Source: Jeotgalicoccus halotolerans
Lineage (GTDB): Bacteria; Bacillota; Bacilli; Staphylococcales; Salinicoccaceae
DNA length: 64,000 bases
Direction: 5' to 3'
Assembly (NCBI RefSeq): GCF_003387165.1
Contig: NZ_QUMW01000009.1
Span: 496,001-560,000, forward strand
Shown here: positions 30,776-40,330 of the stretch, piece after piece
Numbering within the stretch: position 1 is the first letter of the stretch
How the letters are laid out: every line of letters begins with the position of its first letter
Notes under the pieces: model-generated
What the model was told of the DNA's origin: nothing
Database searches by the model: none
Seen by the model: only the letters and a program-made list of their open reading frames with translations
Translations under genes and position numbers: made by a program

Positions 30776-31507
30776 TTATTTCTTCAGTATATAAAAGTTT
30801 CTTTCAGCCACTTCAGTAATAACATTAGTAATATCAAAGTCGCTGAATGATTTATCGATTATAAAACCTGCTTCATTAATCATTTTTAAAATTTCACTGT
30901 GTTTATAAGTCTGCTGATAATGAGTTTCTTCATATTTTTTATATAAGTCTCCGGAATTTCGAATGAAAAATGTCAATTCATGCCAAACACTGAGCTCCTC
31001 TTCACCGGGTACTGTCAGCCACGTGTAAAAAATATCCTCCGTACTGTCGGAATATAATTCATAATTAAAATCATTCTGCATTTTATGTTCAGTATGGACA
31101 TCAAAAATAAAGACGCCGCCTGCTGATAAATGATTATATACATTTTTTAAAACTGCAGCAAAAGCTTCTTTGGAAGATGCATAATTCAGCACATCGGCTG
31201 TAGCTGTAATGAGCTCAAATGTTTCATCCAGCTCCATCGTAACCATATCCTGCACCATGTATTCGCTCACCGGATCGTTTTCTCTCGCAATTTTAATCAT
31301 TTCCTCCGAGTTATCAATGCCGAGCTTTCTTTTGGCCCGCAGCATTTTTAAAATCTCTCCGGTGCCTGAGCCGATATCGAGTATGGAGCCGGCATCACCT
31401 TTAACTTCATTAATTATATCAAGCCACAAATTATACGGCATATCATAATTCAGGATACCGTATACTTCGGCGAATGTTTTATATTCGCTAGCCTCCAATA
31501 GTATCAC
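30776..31507 (-). CDS. Class I SAM-dependent methyltransferase (YqeM-like)
   Basis: A methyltransferase of up to 243 aa with motif I ILDIGSGTGEILKML (about 42-56) and the post-motif GIDNSEEMI. YqeM homologues always sit in the yqeH-nadD-yqeK-rsfS cluster, but the substrate is unknown. The start is uncertain. Homologues begin near EYKTFAEVY, but no start codon lies there in frame; the GTG at 31507 overlaps rsfS by 20 bp and a TTG at 31498 is the alternative. A GGAGG lies between them and the homologous region. Confidence 0.85.
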   Translation of the reverse strand: MILLEASEYKTFAEVYGILNYDMPYNLWLDIINEVKGDAGSILDIGSGTGEILKMLRAKRKLGIDNSEEMIKIARENDPVSEYMVQDMVTMELDETFELITATADVLNYASSKEAFAAVLKNVYNHLSAGGVFIFDVHTEHKMQNDFNYELYSDSTEDIFYTWLTVPGEEELSVWHELTFFIRNSGDLYKKYEETHYQQTYKHSEILKMINEAGFIIDKSFSDFDITNVITEVAERNFYILKK

Positions 31508-31826
31508 CGGAATCTTTAAATAAGCGCTCTAAATTATAATACTCGCGTTCTGTTTTTAAGAATATATGAACGATAACATCACCGATGTCACAGAGAATCC
31601 ATTTGCCGGTTTTCTGTCCTTCAATACTTATATCGAGGCCGTTTTTATGAGCGACTTCCCGCACTTCGTCGCTGATTGCCTGCGCCTGGCGTTCTGAATT
31701 CCCGTGACATATAACAAAGTAGTCTGTCACCGGGCTCGTTTCTTTTACATCATATACTTTTATATCTGCAGCACGTTTATCGTCACATGCCTGCACCATT
31801 AATTCCAATACTTCTTTACTTTGCAT
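31488..31826 (-). CDS. rsfS: Ribosomal silencing factor RsfS
   Basis: A 112-aa DUF143/RsfS protein that binds uL14 and blocks subunit joining during starvation. VTDYFVICHGNSERQAQAI (split) and GDVIVHIFLKTEREYYNLERLF are family signatures. It lies 4 bp after yqeK. Confidence 0.95.
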   Translation of the reverse strand: MQSKEVLELMVQACDDKRAADIKVYDVKETSPVTDYFVICHGNSERQAQAISDEVREVAHKNGLDISIEGQKTGKWILCDIGDVIVHIFLKTEREYYNLERLFKDSGDTIGG

Positions 31827-31830
31827 CCTG

Positions 31831-32400
31831 TCACTCCCTGGCCATATTATAATAATTAAGACATTCTAATGTCTTATGGTAAATCGTAGAATCTTTATTC
31901 AGCAGATGTCTGATATTCGCTTTTGTAATCGAATATACTGCGAGATCCAGATTATTCTCCCCGAAGACAATATCGCGTATATCATCGACGCCCGGCTGGC
32001 TGCGCTTAGGTTCGATGTAGTCCGCGACAAAAATAATCTTTTCAATGATCCCCATCTGCTTTCTTCCCGACGTATGATGCGCAATCGCATTTAATATCTC
32101 TTCGTCAGTAATATCAAACTTATTTTTCATCTTAACTGCTGCGATTGGTCCGTGCAGCACTTCAGTTTTATACTGAAGCAGTTCCGGATCAAGTTTTTCA
32201 GTCGTCACTGTCTGGTACATTTTACTTAATTCATCGTACTTCGCGTAATCGTGCAGTATACCGGCTAGAAAACATTTTTCCTTATCTGCGTTAAATATTT
32301 CCGCCATTTTTACTGCTGTTTCCGCCACCCGTTCGGAGTGTTTAAATCTTTTCTTCGGCAGTTTCTCCGCTGCAACTTTCAATGCTTTTTTACGTTTCAT
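31831..32400 (-). CDS. yqeK: HD-domain hydrolase YqeK, diadenosine tetraphosphatase family
   Basis: A 189-aa HD-domain protein with FKHSERV, LAGILHDYAKYD and AIAHHTSG, the metal-binding residues of the family. Homologues hydrolyse Ap4A symmetrically to ADP. It overlaps the end of nadD by 11 bp. Confidence 0.93.
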   Translation of the reverse strand: MKRKKALKVAAEKLPKKRFKHSERVAETAVKMAEIFNADKEKCFLAGILHDYAKYDELSKMYQTVTTEKLDPELLQYKTEVLHGPIAAVKMKNKFDITDEEILNAIAHHTSGRKQMGIIEKIIFVADYIEPKRSQPGVDDIRDIVFGENNLDLAVYSITKANIRHLLNKDSTIYHKTLECLNYYNMARE

Positions 32401-32953
32401 ATAATCGCTGCTCCTTAATATATCCGTACACCTCTTCAGGCATTAAATGTCTGACTTCAGTATTTGTTTTTACTCTCTCTCTGATGAGAGTCGATGAAAC
32501 TTCAACGATGTTCGTATTTAATTTTATAAACGGAGGTTTAACATTATACAGCTCGTCATTTCGATCGAGCACAGTAAATTTCGCAAGTTCGTGCAACTTG
32601 TCAGCATTCTTCCATTTATCAAATGAAATAAAGTGATCTGTACCGATTATAAAATACAAGTCATCGTCAGGATATTTTTCCCTCAAATACTTCAATGTGT
32701 CAAAAGTATACGTTACTTCTTGCTGATCAATTTCAAAAGTATCTATTTCTGCAAAATCATAATTTTCAACTGCAAGTTTCAGCATATTTAAACGATGACT
32801 GTCACTGGAACCTGCTTGTTTTTTTAAGGGAGAGGTAAAGGTCGGCACGATAATCACCTGATCCAATTCCAAGCCGATATAAGTTTCAGCGAAAGCATTA
32901 ATGTGTCCGTTATGCACCGGATCAAATGTCCCGCCGAATACACCTATTTTCAT
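32390..32953 (-). CDS. nadD: Nicotinate-nucleotide adenylyltransferase
   Basis: A 187-aa nucleotidyltransferase making deamido-NAD. GGTFDPVHNGHI (residues 7-18) is the HxGH-type motif, and the C-terminal VSSTLIRERV is the ISSTxIR motif. It overlaps yhbY by 4 bp. Confidence 0.96.
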   Translation of the reverse strand: MKIGVFGGTFDPVHNGHINAFAETYIGLELDQVIIVPTFTSPLKKQAGSSDSHRLNMLKLAVENYDFAEIDTFEIDQQEVTYTFDTLKYLREKYPDDDLYFIIGTDHFISFDKWKNADKLHELAKFTVLDRNDELYNVKPPFIKLNTNIVEVSSTLIRERVKTNTEVRHLMPEEVYGYIKEQRLYET

Positions 32954-33243
32954 GGCAGTTTAATTTCTTTGTTTTCCTTTGATTCTCTGTACAGTACAAT
33001 CGTATTGCCCATTACCTGTACCAGTTCTGCACCTGTGCCATGGACAAGTGATTCAACGATGCTGTCTTTATCTTCCATACAATTTTGCAGTACTGATACC
33101 TTAACCAGTTCTCTTTTTTCCAGAACATCTTCGAACTGCTCAACAAAACTTTCTGTAACACCATTTTTACCTACTTGAAACAGCGGCTTCTCATGGTGTG
33201 CCAGTGAACGCAAATAGCGTTTTTGTTTACCTGTTAATGTCAT
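32950..33243 (-). CDS. yhbY: CRM-domain RNA-binding protein YhbY (YqeI)
   Basis: A 97-aa protein built of one CRM domain (TGKQKRYLRSLAHHEKPLFQVGKNG; split motifs LTGKQKRYLRSLAH and QVGKNGVT). It is associated with pre-50S particles. Overlaps aroE and nadD by 4 bp each. Confidence 0.94.
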   Translation of the reverse strand: MTLTGKQKRYLRSLAHHEKPLFQVGKNGVTESFVEQFEDVLEKRELVKVSVLQNCMEDKDSIVESLVHGTGAELVQVMGNTIVLYRESKENKEIKLP

Positions 33244-34037
33244 TTTCTTTCCTCCATATATTGTTGCAGTGCAGTCTGCACCGCTTTATTGCTTCCGTGT
33301 TTCCCAGTCCATATCTCAAAGGCATCGAGCGCCTGGTTAACCAGCATTCCGAGACCATTCGCATTATTATTAAAGTAATTCATAAAAGGTGTCACCGCCG
33401 GATTGTAAATTAAATCCATTCCTGCAGTATCATCTGTAATAAATGAACTGTCCAGCTGGAAGGCTTCAAATACGTCTTCACCCTTCAGGCCGAGAGGGGT
33501 TGCGTTGATTACCGCATCATAAGATCCTCCTGTGAATTCGGTATTCAGCACACCGTTAAAGTCCGCAGTTTTAAACGATTCAAAACTTTCTCTTCTTCGC
33601 GCAATCACTGTCACTTCATCACCGTTATCGGCATGTGCACGGTAGACAGCCTTCGCCGCACCGCCTGCACCGAGAATAAGCACACGGCGGCACCCCGTTC
33701 CAAAGGCATCGTTAAATGCCTTCATATAACCTGTAATATCGGTGTTATAACCGCAGTATCGCCCATCTTTTATATGGACTGTATTTACTGCGCCAATTTT
33801 TTCTGCTGCAGGGGCAATCCAGTCTAAATGCTTCATAATTTTCTCTTTATGAGGCACCGTAACGTTGAAGCCGGACAAGTTATATTCATTAACGAGCGCT
33901 TTAATGTCCCCCAGTCCTTCAGGTGTGACTTCCAGCGCCATATAATCTGCCTCAACATTCAGCGCTTTAAAGTTTGCATCGTGGATAACAGGTGACAAAG
34001 TATGTTTAATAGGATAGCCGACTACAGCATAATTCAT
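33240..34037 (-). CDS. aroE: Shikimate dehydrogenase
   Basis: A 265-aa NADP-dependent enzyme reducing 3-dehydroshikimate. N-terminal HTLSPVIHDANF, catalytic Lys in NVTVPHKEKI, and the nucleotide motif LGAGGAAKAV are present. Between yqeH and yhbY as in Bacillus and Staphylococcus. Confidence 0.95.
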   Translation of the reverse strand: MNYAVVGYPIKHTLSPVIHDANFKALNVEADYMALEVTPEGLGDIKALVNEYNLSGFNVTVPHKEKIMKHLDWIAPAAEKIGAVNTVHIKDGRYCGYNTDITGYMKAFNDAFGTGCRRVLILGAGGAAKAVYRAHADNGDEVTVIARRRESFESFKTADFNGVLNTEFTGGSYDAVINATPLGLKGEDVFEAFQLDSSFITDDTAGMDLIYNPAVTPFMNYFNNNANGLGMLVNQALDAFEIWTGKHGSNKAVQTALQQYMEERK

Positions 34038-34039
34038 CT

Positions 34040-35146
34040 TTACTGCACTCCTTTAAAAATAGTCGAACGTACAGACACATTAACGCCTTTCGGTACAGTC
34101 ACTGTGACGAACGCTGATTTTGCCACCGATACAAAAGTCAGTCCGCTGATTAAAATGTCGCTCGTCTGATCAAGTTCCAGCTCATGAATGTCGAAGTTTG
34201 TGCTTAAGTAAGCTTCTTCAAGTTCAGGAGGTGCCAGAAGACCATTGTAATGCTTATCGTAAAACTCTCCTGCATTGACAGTTTTCGTACGGTGCACATT
34301 TAAGTGATGATTGCAGTAGACAGAAAAGCTGTTGGCATCTCCTGATGTGTAGTCCACTCTCGCAAGGTTGCCGATAAAGAGTGTCTGGCCGCTGTTTAAC
34401 TGAAAAGTTTTCGCTTTGATTTCTTTAACCGGTGAAACGTATTTTAAATCGTTTACTTTCACATAATGTGAAATCTGTGAATCGACGACAATTCCCGGAG
34501 TATCGTAGAGGGTCTGAGTATCACCGAGTGGAATATCGATCATCCCGAGTGTCGTACCCGGAATGTTGCTCGTCGTAATAACATTTTTTAAGCCGGTATT
34601 GTCTTCAAGCAGTTTATTAATTAATGTCGACTTGCCGACATTTGTCGTGCCGACAATGTATACATCTTTTCCATCTGCCATATCACTGATTTTTTTCATC
34701 AGTGCGTCCAGGTTCTGGCCTTTTAAGGCACTGATTGCAACTGTATCATTTGCAGTTATACCTGCGTCTTTCAGCATTTTCTTAGCCCGCTCAACAAGGC
34801 GGCTTGTATTTGTGGATTTAGGGAACAAATCTATTTTATTCACTACAGCAAGTACTTTTTTGTCTCCGACAATACGGTTGAATGACGGGATAATACTGCC
34901 TTCAAAATCGAACACATCAATTACTTTGACAATCAGGCTGTCCGTTTCATACAGCGAATTCAGCATTGTTAAAAAGTCTCCTGAATCCACATTTAATTCC
35001 TGTACTTCATTATAATGTCTTAAACGGTAGCAGCGCTGGCAGATCGGTTCTTCTTTATGAAGTCCGCTTGCCGGAATATACCCCTCTTTATTCTTATCTT
35101 CTGTCTGCAAAATGCTTCCGCATCCGACACATTTTATATCAGTCAC
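34040..35146 (-). CDS. yqeH: Circularly permuted GTPase YqeH, 30S assembly
   Basis: A 368-aa GTPase with an N-terminal zinc finger (CVGCG near residue 6 and CQRCY near 36). The G-motif order is permuted, with G4 NKIDLF preceding G1 GTTNVGKST and G3 DTPGI. YqeH supports 30S subunit assembly. One base pair separates it from yqeG. Confidence 0.95.
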   Translation of the reverse strand: MTDIKCVGCGSILQTEDKNKEGYIPASGLHKEEPICQRCYRLRHYNEVQELNVDSGDFLTMLNSLYETDSLIVKVIDVFDFEGSIIPSFNRIVGDKKVLAVVNKIDLFPKSTNTSRLVERAKKMLKDAGITANDTVAISALKGQNLDALMKKISDMADGKDVYIVGTTNVGKSTLINKLLEDNTGLKNVITTSNIPGTTLGMIDIPLGDTQTLYDTPGIVVDSQISHYVKVNDLKYVSPVKEIKAKTFQLNSGQTLFIGNLARVDYTSGDANSFSVYCNHHLNVHRTKTVNAGEFYDKHYNGLLAPPELEEAYLSTNFDIHELELDQTSDILISGLTFVSVAKSAFVTVTVPKGVNVSVRSTIFKGVQ

Positions 35147-35147
35147 A

Positions 35148-35672
35148 TTATTCCTCCCATGTAATCATATTTTTTCTTTTAAAGTATTTCATTATAACAC
35201 GTTCTATTCTGCGGTTTAAGTAGGTCGCCCAGCCATCTTTTTCTTTAACTGGCACGACGAGAATACTGTTGATATTTACCCGGTTTGCCCCAAGTATATC
35301 CGTCATCAGCTGGTCGCCGACCATTACGGTATTTGCTTTTTTAGTGCCGAGTATTTTTAATCCCCTGTGGAAATTGGCAAGCATCGGTTTTTTTGCTGCA
35401 GAAATATATTCAATACCGTGCGGTTCTGCAAATCCCGACACTCTTTTATGATTACCATTTGACAAAATGAGCAGTTTAATGTTCGACTCTTCAAGTGTTT
35501 TTATCCATTTTAAAACATTATCATCAGCATCAGCCGCGTCAAAAGCGACCAGTGTATTATCAAGGTCTGTCATTACAGCTTTAATATTATGCGCTTTTAA
35601 AAATTCCGGCGTAATATCTTCATACCGGCTGACAAAATGACTTGGCAGAAACTTATCTTCTATAATTTTCAT
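35148..35672 (-). CDS. yqeG: HAD-family phosphatase YqeG
   Basis: A 174-aa HAD phosphatase of the YqeG/GEP4 family. Motif I is MTDLDNTLV, motif II ILSNGN, and motif III MVGDQLMTDI. Eukaryotic and some bacterial relatives dephosphorylate phosphatidylglycerophosphate; the substrate here is inferred. First gene of the yqeG-yqeH-aroE-yhbY-nadD-yqeK-rsfS-yqeM run. Confidence 0.9.
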   Translation of the reverse strand: MKIIEDKFLPSHFVSRYEDITPEFLKAHNIKAVMTDLDNTLVAFDAADADDNVLKWIKTLEESNIKLLILSNGNHKRVSGFAEPHGIEYISAAKKPMLANFHRGLKILGTKKANTVMVGDQLMTDILGANRVNINSILVVPVKEKDGWATYLNRRIERVIMKYFKRKNMITWEE

Positions 35673-35710
35673 AATATCTCCCCGGAAATTAAATTCATAT
35701 TAACACAAAA

Positions 35711-35735
35711 AAAGCACCTTAAAATTAAGGTGCGC
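35711..35735 (-). terminator. Hairpin between the 32-aa gene and yqeG
   Basis: AAGCACCTT, loop AAAATT, AAGGTGCGCTT; the minus-strand continuation is TTTTTTTGTG. It ends the mtnN transcript after the small membrane gene. Confidence 0.85.
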
Positions 35736-35740
35736 TTCCT

Positions 35741-35839
35741 TTACTCGATTATTTCAGGATCTTCTGTGTCAGTTTCAGTAAATACAACGAAACCGATAAT
35801 AACCGTTATTACAATTGCAAGGATCATTAAAAATAACAT
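35741..35839 (-). CDS. Small single-pass membrane protein, 32 aa, unknown
   Basis: An ORF read from sequence: MLFLMILAIVITVIIGFVVF followed by an acidic tail of 12 residues (TETDTEDPEIIE). TGGAGGT lies 6 bp before the ATG, and a strong terminator follows 5 bp after the stop. It starts 13 bp after the mtnN stop. One membrane helix with a short charged C-terminus; I do not recognise the family. Confidence 0.75.
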   Translation of the reverse strand: MLFLMILAIVITVIIGFVVFTETDTEDPEIIE

Positions 35840-35852
35840 AGTAACCTCCACA

Positions 35853-36563
35853 TCACAGTTCTCTTAATAATGATTTTACAACTTCGGACGAGTGAACACA
35901 AGCTTTCGCGAGAAATTCTTCATAATTCATATCCGCTGCATCATTTGCAGAGTCGCTCATGGAGCGGATAATGACAAACGGCGTGTTAAACTGCCAGCAG
36001 GTCTGCGCAATACTTGAAGACTCCATGTCTACACACATTGCTTTTGGAAAATGCTTAAAAATATGTTCTTTTTCAGCATTACTGTCGATAAAGGAATCCC
36101 CGCTCACAACGAGACCGCTCGCGCCATTAATCTCATCATTTAAAGATAGAGCAACGAGAGCACGTCTGACAAGATTTTCATCGCTTATATAAGCTTCCGG
36201 CATGCCGGGCACCTGGCCGTAGCTGTAACCGAAATTAGTAGCATCCACGTCATGGTGGGCAACCGAAGTTGATACCACCATATCAGTCACTTTAAGATTT
36301 TCTCCCATGGCGCCTGCGACTCCGGTGTTGATTACATAATCTATATCGTATCGCTCAAGCATAAGCGCCGTAATAATACTCGCGTTAACCTTGCCGATAC
36401 CGGACTGGATGAGCACTATATTTTTACCGTTTAATGTGCCTGTATAAGCTGTTGTATGTGCAAGCTGGTCTTCTCTTTCTATGAGCATCGCATTTTTTAA
36501 CAGTTCAACCTCCGGCTCCATAGCACCGATAATTCCAATTGTATAATTAGTCAATTTTAACAA
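35853..36563 (-). CDS. mtnN: 5'-methylthioadenosine/S-adenosylhomocysteine nucleosidase
   Basis: A nucleosidase of up to 236 aa (MTA/SAH/5'-deoxyadenosine to adenine). [23 protein letters not shown] and [13 protein letters not shown] with the substrate-binding Glu are conserved, as is IRSMSDSA with the catalytic Asp. The start is uncertain: TTG at 36563 overlaps greA by 17 bp, and a second TTG lies at 36554; neither has a clear SD. Confidence 0.93.
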   Translation of the reverse strand: MLKLTNYTIGIIGAMEPEVELLKNAMLIEREDQLAHTTAYTGTLNGKNIVLIQSGIGKVNASIITALMLERYDIDYVINTGVAGAMGENLKVTDMVVSTSVAHHDVDATNFGYSYGQVPGMPEAYISDENLVRRALVALSLNDEINGASGLVVSGDSFIDSNAEKEHIFKHFPKAMCVDMESSSIAQTCWQFNTPFVIIRSMSDSANDAADMNYEEFLAKACVHSSEVVKSLLREL

Positions 36564-37023
36564 TCTTGACTTTCATTTCATTGCCGTTTGGTAAAGCAAC
36601 GTTAACTTCTTCTTTCAGTTTTGCTCCAAGAAGTGACTGCGCCATCGGAGATTCGTTGGAGATTTTACCTTCAAACGGATCAGCTTCCGCGCTTCCAACA
36701 ATCTGATAAGACTCTTCATCACCGTCTGGAACTTCTTTAAATGTGACTGTTTTGCCGAGAGATACAGTATTATTATCTCCTGTATCTTCAATAATTACAG
36801 CATGTCTAATCATTTCTTCAATTTTAGTAATTTCTTTTTCGACAAACCCCTGCTCATCTTTAGCCGCATCGTACTCGGAGTTCTCTGACAAGTCTCCGAA
36901 ACTGCGGGCAACTTTGATTTTCTCTACAACTTCCGGTCTTTTAACCGTTTTCAATTCTTCTAAATCTACATGAAGCTGGTCATATCCAGCCTGTGTCATT
37001 GGGTATTCTTTTTTGTTTTCCAT
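36547..37023 (-). CDS. greA: Transcription elongation factor GreA
   Basis: A 158-aa factor that rescues backtracked RNA polymerase. N-terminal coiled coil with the acidic tip ([12 protein letters not shown]) and C-terminal FKBP-like domain ([16 protein letters not shown]). Located between udk and mtnN. Confidence 0.97.
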   Translation of the reverse strand: MENKKEYPMTQAGYDQLHVDLEELKTVKRPEVVEKIKVARSFGDLSENSEYDAAKDEQGFVEKEITKIEEMIRHAVIIEDTGDNNTVSLGKTVTFKEVPDGDEESYQIVGSAEADPFEGKISNESPMAQSLLGAKLKEEVNVALPNGNEMKVKIVKID

Positions 37024-37059
37024 CGTAAATCCTCCGTTATTTAAATTACTTCTAATATT

Positions 37060-37680
37060 TTATTCGTTTACCAGCGTGCGGATCTTAGTTGTAATAATAT
37101 CTATCGCAACCATGTTCTCGCCGCCTTCCGGAATTATTATATCACTGAAGCGCTTTGTCGGCTCGATAAACTGCAGATGCATTGGGCGCACCACTGATAA
37201 ATACTGTTCAATAACTGAATCCATCGAACGTCCGCGTTCTTTAATATCTCTGCTTAAGCGGCGTAAAATACGAATGTCAGAATCTGTATCGACATATAAT
37301 TTTACGTCCATAAGATTTCTCAGTTCGTCATTTTCAAGGGCGAAAATACCTTCGATAATAATAACTTCTTTCGGCTCCACAGTGATTGTTTCACTGCTTC
37401 TTGTATGATTTGCATAATCGTACGTGGGAATATCTATCGTGTCACGATTTATCAATTGCTTAATATGTTCAATCAGTAAATCGTTATCAAAAGCGAATGG
37501 ATGGTCGTAATTCGTCTGGAGACGTTCTTCCATCGTCTTATCACTTTGATCCTTATAATAATAATCCTGTTCGATTAAAACAATACTGTGGCCTTTCAGT
37601 GATTCCATAATCTTTCTCGTCACTGATGTCTTACCTGAACCGGAACCTCCGGCTATACCGATAATTGTCGGTTTCTCCAT
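37060..37680 (-). CDS. udk: Uridine kinase
   Basis: A 206-aa kinase phosphorylating uridine and cytidine. P-loop GGSGSGKTS near residue 11 and YDHPFAFD are family signatures. ATG at 37680 is preferred with GGGTG 9-10 bp upstream; the GTG at 37692 lies in the SD. It directly follows trmR. Confidence 0.96.
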   Translation of the reverse strand: MEKPTIIGIAGGSGSGKTSVTRKIMESLKGHSIVLIEQDYYYKDQSDKTMEERLQTNYDHPFAFDNDLLIEHIKQLINRDTIDIPTYDYANHTRSSETITVEPKEVIIIEGIFALENDELRNLMDVKLYVDTDSDIRILRRLSRDIKERGRSMDSVIEQYLSVVRPMHLQFIEPTKRFSDIIIPEGGENMVAIDIITTKIRTLVNE

Positions 37681-37694
37681 TCTGTTACACACCC

Positions 37695-38303
37695 TTAGTA
37701 AATTACGAGCAAGCCGTCGCCGACATTTAAAAATGAAGTCGTATACTCGCTGTCTTTCATTGACTGATTAAACGTTCTGACTTTGTCGCGCAGTTTACGC
37801 TTATTTTTATTTTCGACATTTTCATTGGCAATAAGTCCGCGGACAAAAATATTATCGACAATAACTAGAGCATCTTCAGTTAAATATTCTTTATATTTAT
37901 TAAAAAATAACTGATTATTCCCTTTTGAAGCATCGATAAAAAGAAAATCAAACTGAGCATTGCCAAGTTCAGCTTCTTTGGCATCCGCTAAAATCGTTTT
38001 AATATTATTACTGTAGTCACTCGCCTCAATATTCTGATTGGCAATATCATGGCTCGCTTCATCTTTTTCAATCGTCGTGACATGAACACCTTCCGCCGCA
38101 CTCGCAAAATGCAGAGCACTGTAACCTATAGCGGTACCGATTTCAAGAATATTTTTGACACCTTTAATTGCGATGTACTGTTTTACAACATTCAGTGCAT
38201 CGCTGTCTATTATTGGTACGTGGTTATCAATAGCGTACCTGTGAATAGCAGGGAACAGTTCTTCATTCGTATTTAAATCTCTTACATAATTTATAAGTTC
38301 CAT
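37695..38303 (-). CDS. trmR: tRNA 5-hydroxyuridine methyltransferase TrmR (YrrM)
   Basis: A 202-aa O-methyltransferase with [14 protein letters not shown] (SAM motif), FLFIDASKG and [10 protein letters not shown]. TrmR makes mo5U34 from ho5U34 in tRNA. ATG at 38303 has GGTGATC upstream. In Bacillus and Staphylococcus two U32-peptidase-like genes (trhP1/P2) lie between trmR and udk; here the gap is only 14 bp. Confidence 0.88.
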   Translation of the reverse strand: MELINYVRDLNTNEELFPAIHRYAIDNHVPIIDSDALNVVKQYIAIKGVKNILEIGTAIGYSALHFASAAEGVHVTTIEKDEASHDIANQNIEASDYSNNIKTILADAKEAELGNAQFDFLFIDASKGNNQLFFNKYKEYLTEDALVIVDNIFVRGLIANENVENKNKRKLRDKVRTFNQSMKDSEYTTSFLNVGDGLLVIY

Positions 38304-38326
38304 CTGATCACCATATACAAAAAATA

Positions 38327-38352
38327 CAACTGATAACATAAGTTATCAGTTG
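38327..38352 (-). terminator. Terminator after mltG
   Basis: CAACTGATAAC and GTTATCAGTTG separated by four bases, with TTTTTT shortly after on the minus strand; between mltG and trmR. Confidence 0.8.
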
Positions 38353-38405
38353 TTAATCCATTACAAAAGATAGTACCATAATTCACTCTTTTTGAAAAGA
38401 GCTGA

Positions 38406-39533
38406 TTACTGGTTATCTATATATTGTTCTCTGTTAGCCAGGTGCTCATCATAAGTTTCCGCAAAGTGATTATTACCTTCACTGTCAGCAAGGAAATAGA
38501 AATAATCAGTATCGGACGGATTCATGGTGCTCTGCAGAGACTCCTGGCCCGGTGACGCAATCGGCCCCGGTGTTAATCCTGTATTTATATAAGTATTATA
38601 TGGATCATCGACTTCGAGATCTTCATACAAGACAACTTCCTGATGCTCTCCGAGAGCATAGAGCACTGTCGGATCAGTCTGCAGCGGCATAGCCGGATTG
38701 ACAGACATACGGTTTAAAAAGACGCTCGCAATGCGTGAACGGTCAGCAAGAGACGTCGCCTCCTCTTCGATAAGAGAAGAGAATGTCAGGAATTGGTGGA
38801 AAGTCAGTTCCATAGGCTCGCCTTCGTAATCTATAGTATAATCCGGTACAGACGTAAACAGACTGTAGCTGTTCTGCTCAGTAGCATCAAGCATATTCCT
38901 CACAAGCTGTTTTAAATCAGGTTCTTCAGTTGTAATATCGTAGGTTGCAGGATATAAGTAGCCTTCAAGAGGGTATTTAATATCTTCAGCCAAAATTTCA
39001 TCAGTCAGCATATCAGGGTATTCTGCTATCAGTTCCTGAATGAATTCTTCATCTTCCATCAGTGCCATAAAATCGTCGGCCGACACCGGCAGATTATTTT
39101 CCAGCTGGGTGCTGATTTCATCCAGAGTGTATCCTTCAGGCACTGTTACACGGTACAGCACTTCCTGATATACCGTGCCGGATTCAAGCGTCCTTGCTAT
39201 CTGCTCAAAATCCATGGCGGGAGACATCTGATAAGTTCCTGCCTGGTAGCTCGAAATACTGTTTAAACGCAAATATAATTCAAACATCGTACCATTTTTA
39301 ACGATGCCCTGTTCTTCCAGAATATCTCCGATATCACCGGCAGAATATCCTTCGTCAATTGAGAGTTCTACCGTTTCCGTGGAATTCTCATCTACTGGCT
39401 GCAGGCCTCCGCGTATGTATAAAAATGCGGATATGATACCGATAATAATAACAATAAGCAGTGCCAGCACGATGAACAGAGTCAGGTACGATGAAACATT
39501 TTTAGAAAATTTAACATCATCGTATTTACTCAT
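38406..39533 (-). CDS. mltG: Endolytic murein transglycosylase MltG
   Basis: A 375-aa membrane-anchored YceG/MltG protein. One N-terminal transmembrane helix (about residues 14-40), a LysM-like subdomain (EGYSAGDIGDILEEQGI), and the catalytic domain with FSSLIEEEATSLADR (catalytic Glu), QTDPTVLYALG and NTYINTGLTPGPIASPG in parts. It cleaves nascent peptidoglycan strands. Confidence 0.94.
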   Translation of the reverse strand: MSKYDDVKFSKNVSSYLTLFIVLALLIVIIIGIISAFLYIRGGLQPVDENSTETVELSIDEGYSAGDIGDILEEQGIVKNGTMFELYLRLNSISSYQAGTYQMSPAMDFEQIARTLESGTVYQEVLYRVTVPEGYTLDEISTQLENNLPVSADDFMALMEDEEFIQELIAEYPDMLTDEILAEDIKYPLEGYLYPATYDITTEEPDLKQLVRNMLDATEQNSYSLFTSVPDYTIDYEGEPMELTFHQFLTFSSLIEEEATSLADRSRIASVFLNRMSVNPAMPLQTDPTVLYALGEHQEVVLYEDLEVDDPYNTYINTGLTPGPIASPGQESLQSTMNPSDTDYFYFLADSEGNNHFAETYDEHLANREQYIDNQ

Positions 39534-39550
39534 GTGTATCTCCTGTCTGA

Positions 39551-39581
39551 AAAAATAGCTTCCAATAAATTATTGGAAGCT
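39551..39581 (-). terminator. Terminator after yrzB
   Basis: AGCTTCCAATA and TATTGGAAGCT with a 3-base loop; the minus-strand copy continues ATTTTTTC. Ten bp after the yrzB stop. Confidence 0.85.
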
Positions 39582-39590
39582 GAAAGCATT

Positions 39591-39896
39591 TTACTCGTCA
39601 TAGTCGTCCATCTGAGTGTTAACTACTTCTTCGATCATATCCCATTCGTCGTCAGTTTCAACTGGCAGGAATTTACCGCCGTCACCGTCTTCGTCCGGTA
39701 CATTAATCATCGGAATAAGTTCTATGTCTTCTTCTTCGTCGCTGAAATTACCTTCTTCAGCTAAGATTACGTAGTTTTTATCGAAATCAGGGTGATAAAA
39801 TTCCAGCATCTTGCGGTAAAGTACTTCCGAACCGTCCTCATCATAAAGTGTAAGCAGTTCTTCTTCTTTGTTAAATTCAGTGTTTTCTTCGCTCAT
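39591..39896 (-). CDS. DUF1292 protein (YrzB family)
   Basis: A 101-aa, strongly acidic protein ([18 protein letters not shown] ... VILAEEG ... ELIPM). DUF1292 proteins follow ruvX and ireB in most Firmicutes; their function is unknown. Two bp separate it from ruvX. Confidence 0.9.
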   Translation of the reverse strand: MSEENTEFNKEEELLTLYDEDGSEVLYRKMLEFYHPDFDKNYVILAEEGNFSDEEEDIELIPMINVPDEDGDGGKFLPVETDDEWDMIEEVVNTQMDDYDE

Positions 39897-39898
39897 AA

Positions 39899-40330
39899 TT
39901 ATGCTCCTTTGTGCGGGTTATCCAAGTACCCCTGTAATATAAATACTGCCGCCATCTTATCGATAACCGCTTTTCTTTTCTTGCGTGATAAATCTGCTTC
40001 AAGCAGGGATCTTTCGGCCGCTACTGTACTCAGCCGCTCGTCCCACAGAGTTATTTTAACATCTGTGAGTTCAAGCGCAAGTAATTTGGCAAAGTGCTGC
40101 GATCTTTCACCGCTTTCACCGATTGTATTGTTCATATTTTTCGGCAGGCCGACAACGATGGTATCCACTTCGTTGGTCTTTGCAATTTCAACGACCTGGG
40201 CTATGCCGTAATCGCCGGCCGGTGTATTAATTTTAAGCGTGGTAAGTCCTTGAGCTGTCCAACCCAGGGCATCGCTTAAAGCTACACCGATTGTTTTTGT
40301 GCCTACATCAAGGCCAAGAATTCTAACCAT
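39899..40330 (-). CDS. ruvX: Putative pre-16S rRNA nuclease / RuvX (YqgF)
   Basis: A 143-aa RNase H-like fold with [26 protein letters not shown] and [11 protein letters not shown], the YqgF catalytic motifs. Roles in 16S 5' processing and Holliday junction resolution have both been proposed. Overlaps ireB by 8 bp. Confidence 0.95.
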   Translation of the reverse strand: MVRILGLDVGTKTIGVALSDALGWTAQGLTTLKINTPAGDYGIAQVVEIAKTNEVDTIVVGLPKNMNNTIGESGERSQHFAKLLALELTDVKITLWDERLSTVAAERSLLEADLSRKKRKAVIDKMAAVFILQGYLDNPHKGA

